40,416 bases of DNA from Saprospiraceae bacterium (GTDB lineage Bacteria; Bacteroidota; Bacteroidia; Chitinophagales; Saprospiraceae), in the NCBI GenBank assembly GCA_021604865.1, contig BQJU01000066.1, forward strand, positions 1 through 40,416, read 5' to 3'. Below, one piece after another: positions 35,301 to 40,416 of the stretch (the first letter of the stretch is position 1; the number at the start of each line of letters is the position of its first letter). Both the position numbers and the translations under genes were made by a program. The notes below the pieces were generated by a model. It ran no database searches and was not told where the DNA came from. It worked only from the letters and a program-made list of their open reading frames with translations.

Positions 35301-38092
35301 GTTACTTCTATCACCGTTGGAGAATTACCAAAGGTGATTGTTGTGCTTTCTTCACCAATGACATTGAAACAAATCTCAAAGATACCAGGAGGTCCATCTG
35401 GTACCGTGACGCCTGCCAAGGTATTATCAACCCAGGCCATCGTAATCGTTCCTGGCGCTGTTGGCGGCACTGTAAGCGGTGTTCCAAATGAAGTCTGTAC
35501 CAAATCGACCAAATTCAGGTTCGTTATCGAAACGAATTCTAAAATGGTAGGGTCGTAGTTTATCGTAAATTGTAAGCCAATTAAATCTATAAATTCCTGC
35601 GTCGTTACACCCAGACATATTTGATCCCCCATTTGGGCATTGGCATCTTCGATAATCAAACCAAAGCCGTCAAAGCCTATTATATCACCTTCTACGGTTA
35701 CCGAACCATTATTGATGTCTGGCACAACGTTCTCTTCATCCGAGTCTGTAAATTCAATTGCGGTGGGCGTATTTCCAAATGTTACGGCACTGGTGCCATT
35801 GGCTATACCAGTAAAACATATCTGGAAAATGACCCTACCATTGGGCAACGTCAAACCAGAAAGACTTGGATCCTCCCATCTAACTGTAATTACGCCCGGT
35901 GAGGTTTGTGGAGGAGTGCCAAATTCCGGCTGACCGACTCCACTAAAGTTGACATTACTAATAGATTCAAAAGATAAAATAGCCGGGTCATAATTAACGG
36001 TGAATTGTGCGCCAATAATGTCAATAAAATTACTGACTGTAACGTCCAGGCAGAATTCTTCACCAGCCTCTACGGTTGCACTTTCCATCGTTATCGTCAG
36101 ATCGCCTACTGGAGGATCGCCACCGAGGTTGACCGTTCCACTTTCAGTATTTACAGGTGTTACATTTTGTTCATCCGAATCCGTCACCTCAATAGAGGTA
36201 GGGCTGCCCGTTATGTTTACTGTCGTTGTGGTGCTTCCTATTATATTAAAACAAATTTCAAAAATCTCTCCACCATCCGGTACAGTAACACCGGCCAGGG
36301 TATTGTCCACCCAGGCAAGCGTAATGACACCAGGTACGGTCATATTGGTTCCGGTTGGTGTACCAAATTGAGCCTCTGATAATCCAGACAGGTTAAAACC
36401 ACCTACGGATACAAACTGTAATACGTTCGGATCGTAGTTGATACTGAATTGCATGCCAATGATCTCATCAAAGTCGTTTACAGTTACGCCCATGCAGATT
36501 TGATCGCCTGTTTGTGCATTATTAAAATCCTCAAGCGTTAAGGTAAAACCTTCGGGATTACTACCACCTGTGATTGACACTGAGCCACTTTCGGTAATGA
36601 TCGGTGTCACATTTTGTTCATCCGAATCCGTCACCTCAATGGAGGTAGGACTACCGGTAATGTTAACGGTTGTATTACCTGTTCCGATAACGTTAAAACA
36701 AACTTCAAATATCTCTCCACCATCTGGTACGGTCACACCGGCCAGGGTATTATCTACCCAGGCAAGCGTAATGACACCAGGTACGGTCATGTTGGTTCCG
36801 GTTGGTGTACCAAATTGAGCCTCTGATAATCCAGACAGGTTAAAACCACCTACGGATACAAACTGTAATACGTTCGGATCATAATTGATGCTGAATTGCA
36901 TGCCGATGATCTCGGTAAATTCGCTTACAGTGAGTCCCATACAAATCTGGGAGCCGGAGGTTACATTGTTAAAATCTTCCAGGGTCAGCGTAAAATCGCC
37001 GGGGCCTCCTCCAGTCGTGATCCCCACTGTGCCACTTTCCGTATTGACCGGATTGACTGTATTATCATCTGCATCTGTTACCAGAATGCTAGTTGGGTTG
37101 CCTGAAAAACTAACCGTTGTATTGCTGGTGCCGATCACATTGAAACAGATTTCAAAGATTTCAGTACCATTACTCAAGGTTACTCCGGCTTGCGTCAGGG
37201 CTTCCCAGTCTAATGTGATTACTCCGGGAGAGGTAGCTGGTGGCAAGCTAAATTGTGCTTCCGATAAACCAGCCAGATTGAACCCTCCTACGGATACAAA
37301 CTGCAAGGCATTGGAATTATAATTGATGCTATACTGCATGTCAAAAATCTCCGTAAAGTCATTCACCGATACGCCCATGCAGATTTGGGTACCTGATTGC
37401 ACATTGGAGAAGTCTTCTAGCGTAAGTCTAAAGTTTGTCGGGCCACCGCCAGTTCCGGGATCACCTAGATCTACCGTTCCACTTTCTGTGGTTACCATTT
37501 CACCATCTTCATCTGAATTGGTAACTTCAATGGCTGCTGGTGTGCCCGTAATCATCACTGTTGTATTGGTTGACCCGATAACATTGAAACAAACTTCAAA
37601 TATTTCTGTCCCATCCGAAAGGGTTTCGCCAGCCAGTTGCGGATCCAGCCACGACATTGTAATGACGCCGGGTGCTGTTCCCCCTGCAGGCGTTCCAAAA
37701 GCAGTGGCATTAAGGCCATCCAGGTTAAAATTACCCAATGAAGCAAACTGCAATACGGCTGGGTCGTAGTTAATACTGAATTGCATGCCGATGATACTGT
37801 TGAAACCACCCACGGAAATACCTATACAAACCTGGGATCCATTTTGAGCAGTAATGTCCTCAACCGTAAGGGTGACCCCTTCTACTGTAGAAGACTCAAT
37901 GCTTGGATTTTCAACATTTTTAATGGAATTTGAGAAAGTATTTTCAGCTTTATCAAACCGAACATTCTCTTTCTTTGCCCCATCCGGGACAAGGCTTCTG
38001 CTTCCGAATGACAAAGCAGGTGTGGGTTGCGTGAAAATGCTGATGCACAACACAAGTAGCCCACCTAAAAGGCGTGTAAGGGATATATTCAT
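32306..38092 (-). CDS. Giant T9SS type B surface protein: six cohesin-like domains plus SprB repeats
   Basis: A 1928-residue secreted protein. After a signal peptide (about 1-29) come six cohesin-like domains of about 145 residues starting near 73, 220, 365, 515, 667 and 810. Each begins like FTLTLEDFNNxxxGxQICMGVTV, contains MQFSINYDPxVLQF, and ends EIFEICFNVIGxxxTTVxITGxPTSIEVTDSDE. About eleven SprB-type repeats follow (about 955-1825; pattern C-x-G-x-x-x-G-x-I ... G-T-Y-T-Y-x-W ... AGxYxVTVTDxxGC). The last 95 residues are the gliding-motility-associated C-terminal (CHU_C) domain: VITPDGDGLNDEFII, EIYNRWGQLVFE, PEGPYYFIL. It should be exported by T9SS and shown on the surface with the adjacent PorP/SprF protein. 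Domains 3 and 4 are nearly identical in DNA. Confidence 0.93.
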   Translation of the reverse strand: MNISLTRLLGGLLVLCISIFTQPTPALSFGSRSLVPDGAKKENVRFDKAENTFSNSIKNVENPSIESSTVEGVTLTVEDITAQNGSQVCIGISVGGFNSIIGMQFSINYDPAVLQFASLGNFNLDGLNATAFGTPAGGTAPGVITMSWLDPQLAGETLSDGTEIFEVCFNVIGSTNTTVMITGTPAAIEVTNSDEDGEMVTTESGTVDLGDPGTGGGPTNFRLTLEDFSNVQSGTQICMGVSVNDFTEIFDMQYSINYNSNALQFVSVGGFNLAGLSEAQFSLPPATSPGVITLDWEALTQAGVTLSNGTEIFEICFNVIGTSNTTVSFSGNPTSILVTDADDNTVNPVNTESGTVGITTGGGPGDFTLTLEDFNNVTSGSQICMGLTVSEFTEIIGMQFSINYDPNVLQFVSVGGFNLSGLSEAQFGTPTGTNMTVPGVITLAWVDNTLAGVTVPDGGEIFEVCFNVIGTGNTTVNITGSPTSIEVTDSDEQNVTPIITESGSVSITGGSNPEGFTLTLEDFNNAQTGDQICMGVTVNDFDEIIGMQFSINYDPNVLQFVSVGGFNLSGLSEAQFGTPTGTNMTVPGVITLAWVDNTLAGVTVPDGGEIFEICFNIIGSTTTTVNITGSPTSIEVTDSDEQNVTPVNTESGTVNLGGDPPVGDLTITMESATVEAGEEFCLDVTVSNFIDIIGAQFTVNYDPAILSFESISNVNFSGVGQPEFGTPPQTSPGVITVRWEDPSLSGLTLPNGRVIFQICFTGIANGTSAVTFGNTPTAIEFTDSDEENVVPDINNGSVTVEGDIIGFDGFGLIIEDANAQMGDQICLGVTTQEFIDLIGLQFTINYDPTILEFVSITNLNLVDLVQTSFGTPLTVPPTAPGTITMAWVDNTLAGVTVPDGPPGIFEICFNVIGEESTTITFGNSPTVIEVTDSDENDVEFHGDNGIITIGDNPPVVVSDNVIDVTCFGDTDGGILISEVQSEGPVTYAWSTANGFGNSATNLAAGMYMVTITDTSNDLFTVVTYTVGSPAELVLMVSSITNIACAGSNTGSITVSATGGTGALTYTWDGPAGFNPVPNQSTQSNLRPGLYSVTVEDNRGCTAVVTNISVSNLNPPLALQPLQVDNITNGNDGAINLTVTGGTGTGTYTYSWTGPSSFTASTQDLTNLNNPGQYCVTVTDGAGCTTSNCVELGRDIVIDLTTVTNACFGQSTGDILVAISGGAGALQFEWRNNAGSVVSSGTVGVDNENLIDQPAGDYTIRVTDQNAQQVTGSFAIGSFLEINITGTVTNALNGNDGAVDINVTNGVMPYTYVWDNGIGQVVGGDISGLTAATYCVTVTGNNGCSASRCFMVPSSPLVVTSDATTVSCNGDANGTISLSADGGVGPYTAEIAGFPPMTGNSSGDFLFTNMPPDVYSWTITDSNGGVFTGMETVEEPDELVAVVDNLVNDTDAIGGDGLIVLGITGGTAPFSVTINNMPASNPITALLEGTYTIVVTDANGCTMQMSPVVIQTFMPTALEKIDVSCLGDENGSIDLTLNGSEPITVTWTNQTGTVVGNSEDLDGVPAGTYTYTAVDATGAIVSHSVTIETQSALELTSLTVPSNFNNYDVSCSDATDGRIVATAANGQGTYTYEWEKGGTLVQTGPSAQLLSASAGTYSLVVVDEAGCTVEEEVEVTAPPVITLISDVDNISCFDEVDGSIEVAASGGAGEFIYFWSNDELGPDNSFLGTGTYVLTVTDRNSCELVQTFELPNPEPLEVEIVTEPATEDNPCNGSVRANVSGGSGNYLYRWLNIEGVSITENIVTNLCPGEYLLKVEDSNGCQTPATEYAGLVEDKRYPCLSERVVITPDGDGLNDEFIIFCIGELPENHLEIYNRWGQLVFEVDNYDNSWAGTAQNGQVLPEGPYYFILEYSTPDGTVQERGSLTILTE
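36145..36900 (-). repeat. In-frame 447-bp tandem duplication in the cohesin region
   Basis: The DNA around 36311-36433 recurs at 36758-36880 with one difference over about 120 bases, including the run from caggcaagcgtaatgacacc through ttggttccggttggtgtacc. The offset is 447 bases, exactly 149 codons, which is one cohesin-domain unit. The segments either side are more diverged, which suggests recent unequal recombination or gene conversion between domains 3 and 4. Confidence 0.85.
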
Positions 38093-38131
38093 ACTGTCCG
38101 GAATTTGGGATGATTAAGGAAATAAGTTTTT

Positions 38132-38923
38132 TTATCGGTTTTTAATATGGATCAGCTTCTGAGAAACAGTAAAATCTTTGGACCGCATTCGATAATAATA
38201 TGCTCCGGATTCCGGGAATATGGATTCCGGTAAATCAATCGCATGCGTTCCGTTAGAATACGGCTGTGTTTCTTCAAAAATTACTTTTCCACTAATATCG
38301 GTTACGGTAAATTGAATCGTTGTAGCATTTCTTAACGAAAATGAGATTTGGGTAGAAGTGTTAAAAGGATTTGGGAAACTATCTTCCACCTTAATCTTAT
38401 CAGGAGCAGTATTAAAAACGGTGGAGGTGGGGCTTTGTACACTCACATTGCCAGCAACCAAATCTGCATTGAGCACATCATCAACATCCGATATTTCAAT
38501 GGAAGAAGGTTGGTTGGCAAAAACAATCTCTGTGGCAGAGAATGGACTACCAATCACTTCAAATTTAATGGAGAACAGAATACTGCTGTCTTCCAGGGAA
38601 ACACCTTGCAGGCTCTCATCATACCAAAGAAAACCCATCCGGCCTTCATTTACGGCAGTGGTGCCGAAGTTGCCCTCCAGGTTCATGTCTTCAATACCTA
38701 GATGTTCCACTGTTTTAAACAATAGAATGGTCGGGTCCCAATGCACAGAAAACTGGGCACCAAGGATGTTGGTGAAGTCGTTAACTTTTAAATCTGCGTA
38801 TACAATCGTGGAAGGGTAGGCCTCCTGATCATTGAAGAAAAGTGAAATCTGAGCCTTTGCTGGTAAATTGGATAACAACCAAAGGAAGGATACTAGGAAA
38901 AGCTTTCCAGTAGTACGTTTCAT
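38132..38923 (-). CDS. Small cohesin-like protein with type A T9SS sorting domain
   Basis: A 263-residue secreted protein. Signal peptide 1-24 (ending AKAQ). Residues about 25-165 are one cohesin-like domain: VYADLKVNDFTNILGAQFSVHWDPTILLFKTVEHLG, then GFLWYDESLQGVSLEDSSILFSIKFEVIG, then IEISDVDD. Residues about 178-263 are a type A sorting domain (VEDSFPNPFNTSTQISF, VTDISGKVIFEE, SGAYYYRMRSKDFTVSQKLIHIK). It sits 39 bases before the giant cohesin/SprB gene on the same strand, so it is probably the first gene of that operon. Its cohesin resembles the domains of that protein. It could be a single-domain surface cohesin offering a docking site. Confidence 0.9.
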   Translation of the reverse strand: MKRTTGKLFLVSFLWLLSNLPAKAQISLFFNDQEAYPSTIVYADLKVNDFTNILGAQFSVHWDPTILLFKTVEHLGIEDMNLEGNFGTTAVNEGRMGFLWYDESLQGVSLEDSSILFSIKFEVIGSPFSATEIVFANQPSSIEISDVDDVLNADLVAGNVSVQSPTSTVFNTAPDKIKVEDSFPNPFNTSTQISFSLRNATTIQFTVTDISGKVIFEETQPYSNGTHAIDLPESIFPESGAYYYRMRSKDFTVSQKLIHIKNR

Positions 38924-39013
38924 ATCATGGGATTATGCGAGAAATTGTACTAAAATTTGCGCCCAAGGTACGAAAAAATTAGATAATAAACAGGTATGTA
39001 ATAAATTTTTAGA

Positions 39014-39048
39014 CAAAAAAAGGAGTGGCCCCCAAAGGGAGCCACTCC
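39014..39048 (-). terminator. Intrinsic terminator after the dockerin/cohesin gene
   Basis: On the minus strand an 8-bp GC-rich stem (ggagtggc / gccactcc, 39048-39022) with extra ccc/ggg pairing in the loop is followed by a run of seven T. It ends the transcript of the gene at 39076 and separates it from the downstream cohesin operon. Confidence 0.92.
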
Positions 39049-39075
39049 AAGTGCAAGTATCTTTATTTATGATTC

Positions 39076-40416
39076 TTAGTCTACGATGATCATTTTCTTC
39101 GTAGCAGTAAAATCTTGTGTAGATACTGTGTAGTACAGAACGCCAGTTGCAGGCAGATCAGTGCTATGAACAGTTACAGTGTTGTAACCTTTAGCAAAAT
39201 CACCGTTAACTACTTTCAGTACTTTACCCGTTACGTCGTTGATAGTAACAGTAACATCAGCACTTTCTGGCAGGTTGAAGCCAATCTGCGTCTCACCCTT
39301 GAATGGGTTAGGCGTGTTTTGGTATACCTCGAAGCCGGCAGCGGCTACAGAACCAGTGTTGAAGTTAATAGTTACATCCTCAGTACCGTCGTTCATGTTG
39401 TATGCCTCAGCAACAGTGTAGCGAGAGCTTACACCGATCACGTCGCTCAACTGAGCATCAGCGCTAGCACTGAATACCAAGCTAAACAATACGTCATCAG
39501 CTTTAGCTTTACCATTCCAGCTGGTGGTGATCATACCTTCGCTTACGTAGCGCATTCCGAAGTTTTCTTCAGTTACTACTCCGCTGATCAAGTCAACCAA
39601 TTCCAGAGCTTCGTTGTCGAAGGTCAGGGTGAACTGGTAGCCTTGGATCTTAGCGATGTCGGCGGCCGTAAAGGTTACAGTGTATTCGTTACCTGCTTTC
39701 ATAGCCGCATCAGCTACACTGAAGGCAAATACACCTTCCATGTTGCGATCGTCAACATCAGCGAAGTTGTTAGCAGTTACACTACCATTAACATCACCAA
39801 TCTTAACAGCTACGAAATCAGCATCTTCAATATTTCCAGCAAGGTTGTTTACGTTGAATACCTCTCTGAAGTTCTCAGCCCATGGGTTAGATGGATCTGG
39901 GAAGCTGTAAGAAGCATCTACAAAACGCCAGCTAGTGTTGTTCTCAAACTCAGTGTCAACGCTCAGGATCAGTTTACGGATCTTGATGATATCAACAGTA
40001 GAGATGGTGTGTGAGTTATTCACGTCAGCTGCGATCATCTTGTATGGGCTTCCAAGTGGAGACACACCCAGGATGTGCTTGCTGATCAATACCAAGTCAA
40101 ATGTAGATACTCCGTTGAGGTAGTCATTGTCACGCTGTGGCGTAACAGTGTAGTCATAACCATTTTCCAGGTTGTTGAACTCGTAAGCTCCGTCAGCTGC
40201 AGTAGTCATGTTCATGATCGTACCACCGCTCAGGCCAACTTGTACATCCTGTACAGTTTCAGACTCTTCAGTTAGAATTACACCAGCAATTCTAGAACCG
40301 ATGCTACCACACTCGTCACCGTCACAAGCACCAGAGTTATCTTGTACTAGTACATAAGTTTCACAGTAGTCGTAGTTAGGTCCACCAATTGTTCCGTCTG
40401 GTTGTACTGAGTATGG
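39076..40416 (-). CDS. C-terminal part of a dockerin/cohesin protein with T9SS sorting domain (5' end outside window)
   Basis: The frame is open to the right edge; about 446 residues are visible. In order: a region ending YVLVQDNSGACDGDECGS; a carboxypeptidase-regulatory-like domain (RIAGVILTEESETVQDVQV ... TTAADGAYEFNNL ... YTVTP); a dockerin-like pair, DNDYLNGVSTFDLVLISKHIL and DVNNSHTISTVDIIKIRKLIL, where D1, N3/D3, S5, I/V8 and D12 of the calcium loop can be matched, followed by a third half-site KIGDVNGSV; a cohesin-like domain (EYTVTFTAADIAKIQGYQFTLTFDNEALELVD); and a type A sorting domain (VYQNTPNPFKGETQIGF ... KKMIIVD). Codons favour the preferred set (AAC, GAC, TAC, ATC, AAG) more strongly than neighbouring genes, which suggests high expression. 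It lies directly before the cohesin operon on the same strand. Confidence 0.9.
   Translation of the reverse strand, partial: PYSVQPDGTIGGPNYDYCETYVLVQDNSGACDGDECGSIGSRIAGVILTEESETVQDVQVGLSGGTIMNMTTAADGAYEFNNLENGYDYTVTPQRDNDYLNGVSTFDLVLISKHILGVSPLGSPYKMIAADVNNSHTISTVDIIKIRKLILSVDTEFENNTSWRFVDASYSFPDPSNPWAENFREVFNVNNLAGNIEDADFVAVKIGDVNGSVTANNFADVDDRNMEGVFAFSVADAAMKAGNEYTVTFTAADIAKIQGYQFTLTFDNEALELVDLISGVVTEENFGMRYVSEGMITTSWNGKAKADDVLFSLVFSASADAQLSDVIGVSSRYTVAEAYNMNDGTEDVTINFNTGSVAAAGFEVYQNTPNPFKGETQIGFNLPESADVTVTINDVTGKVLKVVNGDFAKGYNTVTVHSTDLPATGVLYYTVSTQDFTATKKMIIVD

Noticed and set aside
39115-40014. A 299-codon open frame on the plus strand
   Set aside because: It is antisense to a gene with clear dockerin, cohesin and sorting domains. 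Biased codon use in that gene keeps the opposite frame free of stops; the translation has no recognisable domain.

Overview
The window comes from a Bacteroidota chromosome, most likely a Saprospiria-type organism (Saprospiraceae, Lewinellaceae or Haliscomenobacteraceae). This is inferred from gene content: C-terminal type IX secretion (T9SS) sorting domains, a PorP/SprF protein beside a SprB-repeat adhesin, TonB-dependent receptors paired with DUF4249 lipoproteins, FecI/FecR regulation, and cohesin/dockerin-like modules on secreted proteins. Where promoters can be read they resemble the Bacteroidota TTTG / TAnnTTTG type. Start sites were chosen from protein features because this phylum rarely uses Shine-Dalgarno sites.

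Layout. 1-590: C-terminus of a T9SS cargo protein. 606-2063: a repeat-rich block with perfect 18-bp terminal inverted repeats that carries a GxxExxY (PD-(D/E)XK-like) gene, two extra truncated copies of its 5' end, and four short gene-less derivatives. 2075-8377 (minus): secreted thioredoxin-like protein, an unknown membrane-anchored protein, and cobalamin-dependent methionine synthase. 8564-13891 (plus): ECF sigma factor, FecR anti-sigma factor, STN-containing TonB-dependent receptor and DUF4249 lipoprotein, a complete cell-surface signalling and uptake cassette. 14121-17435 (minus): a large secreted BNR/Asp-box propeller protein. 17925-21196 (plus): a second receptor/DUF4249 pair with no STN domain and no sigma/anti-sigma pair, lying between oligonucleotide repeats in opposite orientation. 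21643-28282: housekeeping and envelope genes (di-haem peroxidase lipoprotein, tadA, a small lipoprotein, pcm, phosphohexomutase, DUF2059 protein, HhH protein). comEC (28283-30394) abuts the HhH gene with no gap. 30395-31288 has no protein gene but shows a candidate structured RNA on the minus strand.

31289-40416 (minus) is a surface-assembly region: a PorP/SprF protein, a 1928-residue protein with six cohesin-like domains, about eleven SprB-type repeats and a type B sorting domain, a small cohesin-plus-sorting-domain protein, and the C-terminal part of a protein with dockerin-like repeats, a cohesin-like domain and a sorting domain. Cohesin and dockerin modules side by side, on T9SS-exported proteins next to a SprF-type partner, suggest a non-cellulosomal cohesin-dockerin surface structure.

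The items most worth following up are the GxxExxY inverted-repeat element (606-2063), the candidate RNA (30548-31006), a compact MITE with a 10-bp target duplication on the stop codon of the phosphohexomutase gene (26409-26569), and the cohesin/dockerin/SprB cluster.
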